A stretch of 64,000 bases of DNA from Azospirillum halopraeferens DSM 3675 (GCF_000429625.1 NZ_AUCF01000001.1:682001-746000); one strand, 5' to 3'. Shown: positions 1 to 8,939, counted from the first letter of the stretch. Made by a program: numbers and translations. Notes: generated by a model not told the origin, from the sequence alone.

Positions 1-252
1 CTGCAGGACGGCATGGAAGTGACGGTGCAGAGCTTCGAGGGCGCGCCCCTGTCGGTGGAACTGCCGCCCAAGGTGACGCTGCAGATCGTCGAGGCCGATC
101 CGGTCGTGAAGGGCCAGACCGCCTCCTCTTCCTACAAGCCCGCCAAGCTGGAGAACGGCGTGTCGATCCTGGTGCCGCCGCACATCGAGGCCGGCACCCG
201 CGTCGTCGTCGACACCTCCTCGGGCGAGTACGTCGAACGCGCAAAGGATTGA
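1..252 (+). CDS. efp: Elongation factor P, C-terminal part (5' end outside window)
   Basis: The frame is open from base 1 and ends with TGA at 250-252. It encodes the last 83 residues of EF-P, which relieves ribosome stalling at proline runs by binding between the P and E sites. Seen: the OB-fold segments with the family's [16 protein letters not shown] stretch, then [18 protein letters not shown] and the C-terminal motif [23 protein letters not shown]. The N-terminal KOW domain with the modifiable Lys/Arg loop lies outside the window, so the modification type cannot be judged. suhB follows after 10 bases, so the two are probably co-transcribed. Confidence 0.95.
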   Translation: MQDGMEVTVQSFEGAPLSVELPPKVTLQIVEADPVVKGQTASSSYKPAKLENGVSILVPPHIEAGTRVVVDTSSGEYVERAKD

Positions 253-262
253 TCCGCACCTC

Positions 263-1117
263 ATGGCGACCCGTTCCGCACTCATCAACGTCATGGTCCG
301 CGCCGCTGAAAAGGCGGCGCGCGGCCTCGTGCGCGACTTCGGCGAGGTCGAGCAGCTCCAGGTGTCGCGCAAGGGCCCGTCCGACTTCGTGTCGGCCGCC
401 GACCACCGCGCCGAGAAGACGCTGCGCGACGAACTCCAGAAGGCGCGTCCCGATTTCGGCTTCCTGATGGAGGAGAGCGGCGGCTCCTCCGGGCGCGACA
501 AGACCACCCGGTGGATCGTCGACCCACTCGACGGCACCACCAACTTCCTGCACGGCCTGCCCCATTTCGCCATCTCCATCGGCCTGGAGAAAAGCGGAGA
601 AATCGTCGCCGGGGTCGTCTACGAGCCCGTGCACGACGAGCTGTTCTGGGCCGAGAAGGGCCAGGGCGCCTATCTGAACCACACGCGCCTGCGCGTGTCG
701 GAGCGGCGCAACATGGCCGATGCGCTGATCGCCACGGGCATCCCGTTCAAGGGCCGCGGCGACGCCGCCGGTTTCCTGGACGAGGCCGAGGCGATCATGA
801 CCGAGGTGGCCGGCATCCGACGCTTCGGCGCCGCGTCGCTCGACCTGGCCTACGTCGCCGCCGGCCGCTACGACGGCTATTGGGAGCGCGGGCTGGCGCC
901 GTGGGACTGCGCCGCGGGCGTCCTGCTGGTCACCGAGGCCGGCGGCTTCGTCAGCGAGATCGGCGGTGGCCGCAACCCGGTGTTCGGTGGCACCATCCTG
1001 GCCGCCAACGCCCACCTCCACCTGCCGCTGGCCAAGACCCTGCGCGGGGTGGAGCGCAAGCGCGCGCCGGTCGTGCCGGTTCCGCAGCCGCCGACCATCA
1101 AGCCGCCGACCTCCTGA
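263..1117 (+). CDS. suhB: Inositol-1-monophosphatase family protein
   Basis: A 284-residue Mg2+-dependent phosphatase of the IMPase/SuhB family, which dephosphorylates inositol phosphates; bacterial SuhB also acts in rRNA transcription antitermination with NusA. Seen: metal-binding Glu70-Glu71 in MEESGG, the signature WIVDPLDGTTNF with Asp87, Asp90 and Thr92, and the second signature PWDCAAGVLLVTEAGG around Asp215. Length is normal for the family. The ATG at 263 has only a weak ribosome site, which fits translation following efp 10 bases upstream. The substrate cannot be fixed from sequence. Confidence 0.93.
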   Translation: MATRSALINVMVRAAEKAARGLVRDFGEVEQLQVSRKGPSDFVSAADHRAEKTLRDELQKARPDFGFLMEESGGSSGRDKTTRWIVDPLDGTTNFLHGLPHFAISIGLEKSGEIVAGVVYEPVHDELFWAEKGQGAYLNHTRLRVSERRNMADALIATGIPFKGRGDAAGFLDEAEAIMTEVAGIRRFGAASLDLAYVAAGRYDGYWERGLAPWDCAAGVLLVTEAGGFVSEIGGGRNPVFGGTILAANAHLHLPLAKTLRGVERKRAPVVPVPQPPTIKPPTS

Positions 1118-1276
1118 GCGGACGCTGCTGCCATTCGGTTCGCCGAACCCGGGCGGAGGGGACTTTCCCCCTCCCGCGCCGGGAAACTTTTTCTACACCC
1201 CTCAATAGGCTATGGTGCGGTCCGGATCCCGCTTAAAAGGAACAGGGCACTGCTCACCGGGGGTATTCACGCAGGC

Positions 1277-2062
1277 ATGATCCGGTACTCGAAGCCATCC
1301 GCCGGACGTCGGGCGGCGCGTCTGGCGCTGGCCGTCGGCGTGCTCCTGGCCGGACTCGCGGGTCCGGCCTCCGCTCAGGTGAACGTGACCGTGACCCGCC
1401 CGGCGGCGCCGGGATCGGGCGCACCCCTGTCCCTGGAGAACGCGGTGCCGCTGGCGGTGCCGCCACCACCACCGGTGCGTGCACCGCGCCCGATCGCCGC
1501 CCCGCCGCGATTCGTTGCCCCGACGCCCATCGAGGCACCGCCGCCGCCCGAAGTGGCGGCGCTGCCGCCGGTACCTCCGCCCGCCCTGCCGGCCGGGGCT
1601 CCCCCCCTTCCGCCTCCGCGCGAGGCTCCGAGCGCTCCGGAGCCCGCCCCGGACGTCGCGGTCGCTCCGGTCGAGCCCGCGCGCCCGCAACCGCCGGCAC
1701 AGGACACGCAAACGGCGGCCCTGCCGCCGCCGCCCGCCGCTGTCCCGGCGATGGAGGATTTCAGCGTCGTCTACGCCGGTGCCGTCACCGCGCTGCCCGA
1801 GGACGCCGAGGCCCTGGTGGAGACGGCCGCCGCCCGCCTGCGCGCCGACGAGCGGCTGCGCCTGCAACTGCGCTCCTACGCAGAGGCCGGCGCCGAGACC
1901 GAGCGTGACGCCCGCCGTATGTCGCTGGAGCGCGCCCTGGCCCTGCGCGAGCGTTTGGCGGCCCACGGCGTGCGCAGCACCCGCGTCGATATCCGCGCGC
2001 TCGGCGCCACCGCTCCGGATGGCCCGCCCGACCGGATCGATGTGGAATTCCTGAACGATTGA
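1277..2062 (+). CDS. Secreted Pro-rich protein with OmpA-like C-terminal domain
   Basis: A 261-residue protein. Residues 1-35 form a signal peptide ending in PASAQ. Residues about 60-155 are very rich in Pro and Ala and look like a flexible spacer crossing the periplasm. The last 100 residues (from about FSVVYAG) have an OmpA-like layout: a LPEDAEALVETAAARL helix, a LRLQLRSYAE strand, and a RRMSLERALALRERLAAHGV helix that stands where OmpA-family proteins carry the NxxLSxxRA motif. The peptidoglycan-binding residues are only partly kept. It precedes the MotA-like and MotB-like genes by 49 bases on the same strand, so a shared envelope complex is likely (inference). Confidence 0.75.
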   Translation: MIRYSKPSAGRRAARLALAVGVLLAGLAGPASAQVNVTVTRPAAPGSGAPLSLENAVPLAVPPPPPVRAPRPIAAPPRFVAPTPIEAPPPPEVAALPPVPPPALPAGAPPLPPPREAPSAPEPAPDVAVAPVEPARPQPPAQDTQTAALPPPPAAVPAMEDFSVVYAGAVTALPEDAEALVETAAARLRADERLRLQLRSYAEAGAETERDARRMSLERALALRERLAAHGVRSTRVDIRALGATAPDGPPDRIDVEFLND

Positions 2063-2111
2063 GTCCGAGCCCGACCGGCCGCCCCGCCGACACTCCAGGA
2101 GGTCCCTTCCC

Positions 2112-3287
2112 ATGACGCGCCCGGAGCGCTTTCTGACCCGGATGATCATCTTCCTGGTCATCGTGGTGGCGGTGGCCGCACTGCTGTTCCCGGCCCTGGA
2201 GAACGCCTTCCTAACCAATCCGGCGCTGAACGGGATGATCCTGGCGACGCTGCTGGTGGGCATCGTCTACATCTTCCGTCAGGTGTGGACGCTGCGCCGC
2301 GAGGTGGAGTGGCTGGAGCATTTCCGGCGCGACGCGCGCCCCGGCGGGGCGGGTGCGGACGTGTCGGACGTGTCGGAGCCGGTGCTCCTGGCCCCCATGG
2401 CGCGCATGCTGGGGGAGCGCAAGGGACGCCTGATGCTGTCAGCGCTGTCCATGCGCTCGCTGCTGGACGGCATCGCCGCCCGGCTCGACGAATCGCGGGA
2501 GCTGTCGCGCTACCTTATCGGCCTGCTGATCTTCCTCGGCCTGCTCGGCACCTTCTGGGGCCTGCTGCACACCGTGCGCTCGGTGGGGTCGGTCATCGGC
2601 AGCCTGTCGGTCCAGGGCAGCGACGTGGCCAGCATGTTCACCAACCTGCAATCGGGGCTGGAGGCACCGCTGACCGGCATGGGCACGGCGTTCAGCTCGT
2701 CCCTGTTCGGCCTGGCCGGGTCGCTGGTGCTGGGTTTCCTGGAGTTGCAGGCGACCCAGGCCCAGCACCGCTTCTTCCAGGATGTGGAGGATTGGCTGTC
2801 AGGGGCGACGCGGCTGTCCACCGGCGCCGCGGGCGGGCTGGAAACCGGCGACCAGTCGGTTCCGATCTACGTCCAGGCATTGTTGGAGCAGACGGCGGAG
2901 AACCTGGAATCGCTCCAGCGCACCGTCGCCGGTGCCGAGGAGGGGCGGCGGGCCGCCAACGCCCAGGTGCTGGCCCTCACCGAGCGGCTGGCCACCCTGA
3001 CCGACCAGATGCGCGCCGAGCAGCAGTTGCTGCTGAAGCTGGGGGAGAGCCAGGTGCAGATGAAGCACCTGCTGGCCCGATTGTCGGAGGCGGCGACCAC
3101 CGGCTTCGGCATGGACGACGCCTCGCGCCAGCACCTGCGCAACATCGACATCTATCTTGCCCGGCTGGTCGAAGAATCGGCCAGCGGCCGGACCCAGTCG
3201 GTGCAGGAGATCCGCAGCGAGATCAAGGTCCTGACCCGCACCATCGCCGCCCTGGCCGAGGACGCCGAGCGGACCGACGGCCGGTGA
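2112..3287 (+). CDS. MotA/TolQ/ExbB-type proton channel family protein
   Basis: A 391-residue inner-membrane protein. Predicted membrane spans lie at about residues 10-30, 38-56, 137-157 and 186-212. The third and fourth carry the family's conserved segments GLLGTFWGLLHTV and APLTGMGTAFSSSLFGLAGS. The last 150 residues are a helical, coiled-coil-prone tail. Proteins of this group form ion-conducting pentamers that pair with a MotB/ExbD-like partner, and that partner is the next gene (22-base gap). The surroundings hold no flagellar genes, so this is probably not the flagellar stator; its role in alphaproteobacteria is unknown to me. Confidence 0.8.
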   Translation: MTRPERFLTRMIIFLVIVVAVAALLFPALENAFLTNPALNGMILATLLVGIVYIFRQVWTLRREVEWLEHFRRDARPGGAGADVSDVSEPVLLAPMARMLGERKGRLMLSALSMRSLLDGIAARLDESRELSRYLIGLLIFLGLLGTFWGLLHTVRSVGSVIGSLSVQGSDVASMFTNLQSGLEAPLTGMGTAFSSSLFGLAGSLVLGFLELQATQAQHRFFQDVEDWLSGATRLSTGAAGGLETGDQSVPIYVQALLEQTAENLESLQRTVAGAEEGRRAANAQVLALTERLATLTDQMRAEQQLLLKLGESQVQMKHLLARLSEAATTGFGMDDASRQHLRNIDIYLARLVEESASGRTQSVQEIRSEIKVLTRTIAALAEDAERTDGR

Positions 3288-3309
3288 GCCGGCGAGGAGC
3301 ACGCAAACC

Positions 3310-4653
3310 ATGGCCAGTCTGAGTCGTCGCAGCGGCTACCGCGAGGTGAACGCCTGGCCCGGCTGGGTCGACGCGCTGTCGTCGCTCATCATGGTCGTGA
3401 TGTTCCTGCTGATGGTGTTCGTCGTCACCCAGTTCTATCTGGCCAACGTCATCACCGGCCGGGACGAACAGCTTGTCCGCCTCAACACCCGCATCGCCGA
3501 ACTGAACGACCTGCTGGCCCTGGAGCGCGACGCCAACGCCGACCTGCGCCTGAACATCACCCAGCTCTCCGACGAGCTTCAGGCGTCCATCACCGCGCGC
3601 GAGGACATGAGTTCCCAGATGCTGATGCTCCAGGACGAGCGCGACCGGCTGGAGCGCGCGGCGACGGAGCTGGAACGCACGGTGCGGGCCGACCGCGAGA
3701 CGATCGAGCTGAAGCTGCGCGAGGTCGCCAGCCTGGAGGCCGACCTGCGGGCCCTGCGCGAAGCCCGCCAGCGCCTGGAGGGCGAGATCGCCGAAATGGG
3801 AACGGCGTTGCGCCTGACCCGCGAGGAGCGGGAACGGCTGCTGGCCGAACTGGGCACCGTGCGCGACCGGGCGCAGGCCCTGGAATCCACCCTGGCCGAC
3901 GCCAACCAGCGCACCATGCTGGCCCAGCGCACCATCGAGCAGCGCGACATCCGCATCGAAGAGCTTCTGGCCGCCCTGGACACGGCCGCCGGCGCGCTGG
4001 ACGAGGAGAAGGCCCTGGTCAGCCGTACCGAGGAGCAGATTGCCGTCCTGAACCGCGAGATGATGGCCCTGCGCGCCGAGCTGGCCCGCCTCAACGCCGC
4101 CCTGGAGGCATCGGAGGCGCTGGCCGAGGAGCAGCGCGTGCAGATCGTCGACCTGGGCAGCCGCCTCAACCAGGCGCTGGCCAGCAAGGTCCAGGAGCTG
4201 GCCCGCTATCGTTCGGAGTTCTTCGGCCGGGTGCGGGAGGCGTTGGGCAACCGCCCCGACGTCCGCATCGTCGGCGACCGCTTCGTCTTCCAGTCGGAGC
4301 TGCTGTTCCCGTCGGGTTCGGCGACGCTTCAGGAGAGCGGCCGGCAGCGGTTGGCCGAACTGGCCCAGACGCTGATCGAAATCGGCCGCAACATCCCGCC
4401 GGAGATCAACTGGGTGCTGCGCGTCGACGGGCACACCGACATCCGCCCCATCGCCACCTACCAGTTCCCGTCCAACTGGGAGCTGTCCGCCGCGCGCGCC
4501 ATATCGGTGGTCAAGTTCCTGATGGAGCAGGGCATCCCCGCCGACCGCCTGGTCGCCGCCGGCTTCGGCGAACACCAGCCGCTCGACCCCGCCACCGGCG
4601 AGGACGCCATGGCCCGCAACCGCCGCATCGAGATCAAGCTGGACCAGCGGTGA
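3310..4653 (+). CDS. MotB-like membrane protein with long coiled coil and OmpA domain
   Basis: A 447-residue protein. One membrane helix near residues 18-45 starts with WPGWVDALSSLIMVVMF; the Asp sits where MotB and ZorB have their proton-accepting Asp. Residues about 50-295 are an almost unbroken coiled coil rich in Arg, Glu and Leu. The end is an OmpA/MotB peptidoglycan-binding domain with LFPSGSATL, RVDGHTDIRP and the NWELSAARAISVVKFL helix. The architecture predicts a proton-driven pair with the preceding MotA-like protein, reaching to the cell wall through the long stalk. ATG at 3310 has GGCGAGGAG upstream. Confidence 0.85.
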   Translation: MASLSRRSGYREVNAWPGWVDALSSLIMVVMFLLMVFVVTQFYLANVITGRDEQLVRLNTRIAELNDLLALERDANADLRLNITQLSDELQASITAREDMSSQMLMLQDERDRLERAATELERTVRADRETIELKLREVASLEADLRALREARQRLEGEIAEMGTALRLTREERERLLAELGTVRDRAQALESTLADANQRTMLAQRTIEQRDIRIEELLAALDTAAGALDEEKALVSRTEEQIAVLNREMMALRAELARLNAALEASEALAEEQRVQIVDLGSRLNQALASKVQELARYRSEFFGRVREALGNRPDVRIVGDRFVFQSELLFPSGSATLQESGRQRLAELAQTLIEIGRNIPPEINWVLRVDGHTDIRPIATYQFPSNWELSAARAISVVKFLMEQGIPADRLVAAGFGEHQPLDPATGEDAMARNRRIEIKLDQR

Positions 4654-4770
4654 CCGGCGCTCCCATTCCATATCGCAGAATTGTTCCGGGACCCGGCCAT
4701 GCCGACGGGCCGTTTGTCGGGTAGACTCGGAACCGGCAAGATCGGCACCATCACAAGGCTGGAGGACGGA

Positions 4771-5193
4771 ATGGAAACCAAAGCCAACGTCAACGACCGC
4801 GCGAGCATCGAAGCCGTCTACCCCAAGGCGGACTTCGACCAGGATGCCCACCAGAACACGCGCGACCGCGCGCGCGTCCATCATGGGTTGGCGATCCTCT
4901 CCGCGCCCGCGGCGGACGGCAGCTTCAGCATCGCCCGCGAACACCGCCACGTGGCGGAGACGCAGGAGGGCTCCCACTCCTATTTCCTGTTCCCGTTGCT
5001 CGATCCGGCCGAATACGGGACGACGCTGCGGTCGGCGAACGGCTACGACGGCCCCTTCAAGCCCGTCATGCCGCCCGCCGATCCGGAAGCCCACTACCAC
5101 CACTTCATCGAGGACGTCATCGAAACCGCGAAGACGGCGCACTTCCCGCCGACCTTCACGGCGCAGCAGCTCAAGGGCTTCCTGGGCGGCTGA
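4771..5193 (+). CDS. Conserved hypothetical protein, 140 residues
   Basis: I do not recognise the family. The start at 4771 is chosen because GGAGG lies at 4761-4765 with ideal spacing; an upstream in-frame ATG at 4681 has no such site. The protein is soluble, acidic and has no signal peptide or Cys motif. Visible features are a VHHGLAILSAPAADGSFSI segment, EHRHVAETQEGSHSYFLFPLL, and a His-rich PEAHYHHFIEDVIETAK near the C-terminus that could bind a metal. It faces the convergent AhpD-like gene after 7 bases. Confidence 0.7.
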   Translation: METKANVNDRASIEAVYPKADFDQDAHQNTRDRARVHHGLAILSAPAADGSFSIAREHRHVAETQEGSHSYFLFPLLDPAEYGTTLRSANGYDGPFKPVMPPADPEAHYHHFIEDVIETAKTAHFPPTFTAQQLKGFLGG

Positions 5194-5200
5194 CCGGGTC

Positions 5201-5554
5201 TCAGCCCTTCTTCAGCGCGGTGAACTGGTCGAACGCCTCGACCGCCTGGGCGGCGTACATGACCGACGGGCCGGCGCCCATGTAGATGGCCATCCCCATG
5301 GTCTCCATGACTTCTTCGCGGCTGGCGCCGTGCTCGACCGCGGCCTTGGCGTGGAAGGCGACGCAACCGTCGCAGCGCGTCGCCACCGCGATGGCCAGCG
5401 CGATCAGCTCCTTCGTTTTCGTGTCGAGGACGTTGGTTCCCGTCGCCGACCGGGCCATCTCGGAGAAGGCCTTCATCACATCGGGGGTGCCGCCGCGCAG
5501 CTCCTTCATCGCGGCGACGAGGTCCTTGGTCATCTGCGACCAGTCGTGAACCAT
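5201..5554 (-). CDS. Carboxymuconolactone decarboxylase / AhpD-like family protein
   Basis: A 117-residue all-helical protein of the CMD fold. Seen: the redox motif Cys61-x-x-Cys64 with His68 (RCDGCVAFH), as in AhpD-type alkylhydroperoxidases, followed by GASREEVMETMGMAIYMGAGPSVMYA. These small oligomeric enzymes reduce peroxides or act as disulfide reductases; the presence of both Cys and His favours a redox role over lactone decarboxylation. It is transcribed alone, with a GGAGATATCC ribosome site upstream of the ATG at 5554. Confidence 0.88.
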   Translation of the reverse strand: MVHDWSQMTKDLVAAMKELRGGTPDVMKAFSEMARSATGTNVLDTKTKELIALAIAVATRCDGCVAFHAKAAVEHGASREEVMETMGMAIYMGAGPSVMYAAQAVEAFDQFTALKKG

Positions 5555-5747
5555 GGATATCTCCTTTGCAGGCCAAACACTTTAGCGGCTGCTAAAATAC
5601 TGAAGCCTGCTGCAGCGCGAAAGCCCCGGCCGGTGCAACCCTGCCCTGCCGGGGCTCGCCGCGCATCGAACCACCGCTTGGCGCGGCCAACGGATTCGGG
5701 TAGAAGACGGCTCAATACCCCCATCCCAAATCCGGGAACTGCGAGCG

Positions 5748-5990
5748 ATGATCCTCTACGCGCTGCGTTGCGATTGTGGCCACGAGTTCGACGAGTGGTT
5801 CGACAACATGGCCGACTATGACGCCCGCAAAGGCGCCATCGCCTGCCCCTCCTGCGGTGGCACCAAGGTGGAGAAGGCCATCATGGCGCCCAGCGTCGGC
5901 AAGGCCAGGGCTGCGGCGGCCGCGCCGCCGCCGGCCTGCAACCCGGCCGGCTGTTCGAACGCCGGCTGTCCGATGGCGCAGTTCATGTGA
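5748..5990 (+). CDS. DUF1178 family zinc-ribbon protein, short version
   Basis: An 80-residue protein. The first 50 residues fit DUF1178: MILYALRCDCGHEFDEWF, then a CPSCGG knuckle and VEKAIMAPSV. The two Cys pairs (C-D-C and C-P-S-C) should form a zinc ribbon. Family members I know are roughly 140-150 residues; here the usual tail is missing and replaced by an Ala/Pro linker and a Cys-rich end, CNPAGCSNAGCPM, more like FmdB-type tails. The open frame is clean and has a TGA at 5988, so this is a short family version rather than a frameshift. Function unknown. Confidence 0.8.
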   Translation: MILYALRCDCGHEFDEWFDNMADYDARKGAIACPSCGGTKVEKAIMAPSVGKARAAAAAPPPACNPAGCSNAGCPMAQFM

Positions 5991-5998
5991 ACGGCAAC

Positions 5999-6027
5999 GC
6001 CCCCTCTCCCGGATCGGCAGAGGGGGC
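5999..6027. terminator. Hairpin between convergent genes
   Basis: A perfect 9-bp stem (5999-6007 with 6019-6027) around an 11-base loop sits between the convergent ends of the DUF1178 gene and spoVR. There is no T-run, so it is either a weak terminator or an mRNA 3'-end stabiliser. Confidence 0.45.
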
Positions 6028-6041
6028 TGCAGCGCCGGGCG

Positions 6042-7595
6042 TCACGCCACCATGGCGGTGGGTGCGGTGACGGCGTGCTCCTTGAGGATGGCGTCGGACA
6101 CCGCCGACACCTCGACAAGCTGCACCTCGTAGCCCCAGAGGTTGGCGATGTGGCGCAGCACCGCCTTGGTGTCCGCTTCGTCCAGCAACACGCCGTTGGT
6201 CACGCGGTGGTGCAGGATCAGTTTGCGGTCGCCGGCCAGGTCCACGTCGACGATCTGCAGGTCGGGTTCCAGATAGGCCAGGTCATACTGGCGGGCGAGC
6301 AGCCTGCGCAGGTTGCGGTACCCGCGCTCGTTGTGGATGTTCTCCACCAGCAGATACGGGTCCTCGGAATCGTCGCGCACCGAGAACAGCTTCAGCTTAC
6401 GGATCAGCGCCGGGCTCAGATACTGCAGGACGAAACTCTCGTCGCGGTAGTTGGCCCAGGCCTCCCGCACCGCGGCGATGCCGTCTCCGGAACCGGCCAG
6501 GTCCGGAAACCACTGGCGGTCCTCCTCGGTCGGGCTCTCGGCGATGCGCTGGATGTCCTGCATCATCGCGAACCCCAGCGCGTAGGGGTTGATCCCGGAG
6601 AAACGCGGATCGTCGAATTCCGGCTGGAACACCACCGACGTGTGGGAATGCAGGAACTCCAGCATCGCCCCTTCGGTGATCATCCCGCGCTCGAACATCC
6701 GGTTCATGATCGTGTAATGGACGAAGGTGGCGCAACCCTCGTTCATCAGCTTGGTTTGCTTCTGCGGGTAGAAATACTGGGAGATGTGGCGGACGATGCG
6801 GAGGATCTCGCGCTGCCAATGCTCCAGACGCGGCGCCTTCTTCTCGAGAAAGTAGAGCAGGTTCTCCTCGGGCAAGCCCAGCAGCTTCTTGCGTTCACTG
6901 ACGGTGCGGGACGGCTGGCGGCCCCCGGCCGGACGCGGCACCGTGCGCCAGAGATCGTTGAAGGTCTGCTCCTGGTACTCCTGCCGGTCACGGTTCCGCT
7001 TCAACTCGGCCATCAGGTCCAACGGGCGCTTCTTGGGATACTTGTGCACGCCCTGGGGCATGATGGCGTGGGCGGCGTCAAGGACGCGCTCCACCGCCGG
7101 CAAGCCGTAGCGCTCCTCGCACTGGGAGATGTAGGCCTTGGCGAATTCCAGATAGTCGAGGATGCCATGAGCATCCGTCCACTGCTGGAAAAGCTGGTTG
7201 TTCTTGAAGAAATGATTGTGTCCGAACGCCGCGTGGGCGATCACCAGCGTCTGCATCGTCATGGTGTTCTCTTCCATGATGTAGCTGATGCAGGGGCTGG
7301 AGTTGATGACGATCTCGTAGGCCAGGCCGCGCATGCCCTTGCGGTAAAGCATCTCATCGCGGGCGAAGTGCTTGCCGAACGACCAGTGCTTGTACATCAG
7401 CGGCATGCCGATGGAGGAGTAGGCGTCGAGCATCTGCTCCGCCGTGATGACCTCGATCTGGTTGGGATAAACGTCCAGACCGAGTTCCTTCTGCGCGATG
7501 TGCTCGATGGCGTCATAGACGCGCTTGATCTTGTCGTAGTCCCAGTCGGCCCCGTCGTACAGCGGACCTTCGGAACGGGTGATGACGGCGGTCAT
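6042..7595 (-). CDS. spoVR: SpoVR family protein
   Basis: A 517-residue protein of the SpoVR/YcgB family, named after a Bacillus spore-cortex gene but widespread in non-spore-formers. Seen: GADWDYDKIKRVYDAIEHIA near the N-terminus, LMYKHWSFGKHF, INSSPCISYIMEENTMTMQ, and GCATFVHYTIMNRMFERGMI, all family hallmarks. Start at 7595 is supported by GGAGGC directly upstream and the normal length; longer upstream frames overlap yeaH. It is the third gene of prkA-yeaH-spoVR, 10 bases after yeaH. In enterobacteria the first two genes respond to stationary phase and nitrogen limitation; biochemistry of SpoVR is unknown. Confidence 0.93.
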   Translation of the reverse strand: MTAVITRSEGPLYDGADWDYDKIKRVYDAIEHIAQKELGLDVYPNQIEVITAEQMLDAYSSIGMPLMYKHWSFGKHFARDEMLYRKGMRGLAYEIVINSSPCISYIMEENTMTMQTLVIAHAAFGHNHFFKNNQLFQQWTDAHGILDYLEFAKAYISQCEERYGLPAVERVLDAAHAIMPQGVHKYPKKRPLDLMAELKRNRDRQEYQEQTFNDLWRTVPRPAGGRQPSRTVSERKKLLGLPEENLLYFLEKKAPRLEHWQREILRIVRHISQYFYPQKQTKLMNEGCATFVHYTIMNRMFERGMITEGAMLEFLHSHTSVVFQPEFDDPRFSGINPYALGFAMMQDIQRIAESPTEEDRQWFPDLAGSGDGIAAVREAWANYRDESFVLQYLSPALIRKLKLFSVRDDSEDPYLLVENIHNERGYRNLRRLLARQYDLAYLEPDLQIVDVDLAGDRKLILHHRVTNGVLLDEADTKAVLRHIANLWGYEVQLVEVSAVSDAILKEHAVTAPTAMVA

Positions 7596-7605
7596 GATGC
7601 CTCCC

Positions 7606-8895
7606 TCACGCGCCGACCTTGTCGCGGGCGAACAGCTCGCGGAAGACCGGGAAAATCTCACGACGCGAGCGGACGCGCCGCATGGCGAGCGGCAGGTCCG
7701 GCCGCTGGACGAGCTTGTAGGTGCGCCACAGCTCGGTCTCCCGGCCCAGCGCCGACAGCCCCATGTTGTGTTCCGCCGCGACCTCGATGTAGGCGAAGTA
7801 CTGGCACAGGGGCAGGATGCCGTCGCGCAGCAGGGCGGCCGAGCGGGCGTTGTCGGACGACATGTTGTCGCCGTCCGACGCCTGGGCGGCATAGATGTTC
7901 CACTCGTTCTCGGGGTAGCGCTCGCGCACCACCCGCTGCATCTCCTCCAGCGCGGTCGACACCACGGTGCCGCCGGTCTCGGTGGAATAGAAGAACGTCT
8001 CCTCGTCCACCTCCTTCGCCTCATGGGTGTGACGGATGAAGACGATGTCGACGGAACGGTAGCGCTTCTTCAGGAACAGGTAGAGCAGCATGAAGAACCG
8101 CTTGGCCAGGTCCTTCATATGCTCGGTCATGGAGCCGGAGACGTCCATCAGGCAGAACATCACCGCCTGCGCGATGGGCTTCGGCACGGATTCGAAGCGG
8201 TTGTAGCGCACATCGATGGGATCGATGAAGGGGATGCGGCGCGACCGCAGCCGGACATGGTCCAGGTGCCGGCGCATCTCCTCCAGCCGCTCCGGGTCGT
8301 CGCCGCGCGCCTCCGCGTCGGCCAGTTCGCGCTCCAGCTCCAGCAGCTCGTCCGGCTTGGGGCGCCGCAGCGCGATGCGCCGGGACAGGCTGTTGCGCAT
8401 GGTGCGCACCAGGTTGAGGTTCGACGGCGACCCGCTGACCGAGTAGCCGGCCCGCGTCAACGAGAAGGACTCGGACTGCTTGACCTTCTGCTTCACCAGA
8501 TCGGGAAGCTCCAGGTCCTCCAGGAAGATGTCGAGGAACTCCTCGCGGGAGAGGACGAAGCGGAAATCGTCCTCGCCCTCCCCGTCCGGGCTGCCTTCCC
8601 GGCCGCGGCCACCCCCTTCCTCGGGACGGGGGATGGTGTCGCCCTCCACATACTCGTGGTTGCCGGGGACGACGTAGTCGCGCACGCCCCCGCTGCGGGC
8701 ACGGTGGAGAGTGGGCTCCCGCACGCCTCCGGTCGAGATGGAGATCTTGTCGCCGTTCTCGATGTCCTGGATTCCGCGCTTGCTCGATGCCTCGCGGACC
8801 GCCTTCACGACCTGCTCCTTGGCACGGCGCAGGAAACGCTGGCGGTTGGCCAGGCTCTTGCCCTGCGGGTTCAGGCGGCGGTCGATGATGTTCAT
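7606..8895 (-). CDS. yeaH: YeaH/YhbH family protein (DUF444)
   Basis: A 429-residue protein of the DUF444 family. Seen: conserved start IIDRRLNPQGKSLANRQRFLRRA, a GDxI-type central part, and a C-terminal von Willebrand-A-like fold with the MIDAS-like motif MDVSGSMTEH plus GGTVVSTALEEM. VWA proteins commonly partner with AAA+ ATPases; here the partner is PrkA just upstream. Start at 8895 is chosen because the family begins with MNIIDRR and a GAGGGC site precedes it. It lies between prkA (44-base gap) and spoVR. Confidence 0.93.
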   Translation of the reverse strand: MNIIDRRLNPQGKSLANRQRFLRRAKEQVVKAVREASSKRGIQDIENGDKISISTGGVREPTLHRARSGGVRDYVVPGNHEYVEGDTIPRPEEGGGRGREGSPDGEGEDDFRFVLSREEFLDIFLEDLELPDLVKQKVKQSESFSLTRAGYSVSGSPSNLNLVRTMRNSLSRRIALRRPKPDELLELERELADAEARGDDPERLEEMRRHLDHVRLRSRRIPFIDPIDVRYNRFESVPKPIAQAVMFCLMDVSGSMTEHMKDLAKRFFMLLYLFLKKRYRSVDIVFIRHTHEAKEVDEETFFYSTETGGTVVSTALEEMQRVVRERYPENEWNIYAAQASDGDNMSSDNARSAALLRDGILPLCQYFAYIEVAAEHNMGLSALGRETELWRTYKLVQRPDLPLAMRRVRSRREIFPVFRELFARDKVGA

Positions 8896-8939
8896 CAATG
8901 GGAAGCCCTCGCCATCCGTTGCTGTGTGCGGTCCCGGCG

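Noticed and set aside
1277-4653. Zorya defence system
   Set aside because: Only ZorA/ZorB-like architecture is present. No helicase, nuclease or ZorC-like gene follows, and the neighbours are core genes.
3223-5142. Long open frame on the minus strand opposite the MotB-like gene
   Set aside because: Composition is Gln/Gly/Val/Leu-rich as expected for the complement of a high-GC coiled-coil gene; no motif, no ribosome site. The same holds for long frames opposite prkA (8898-11384) and ilvB (46950-49397).
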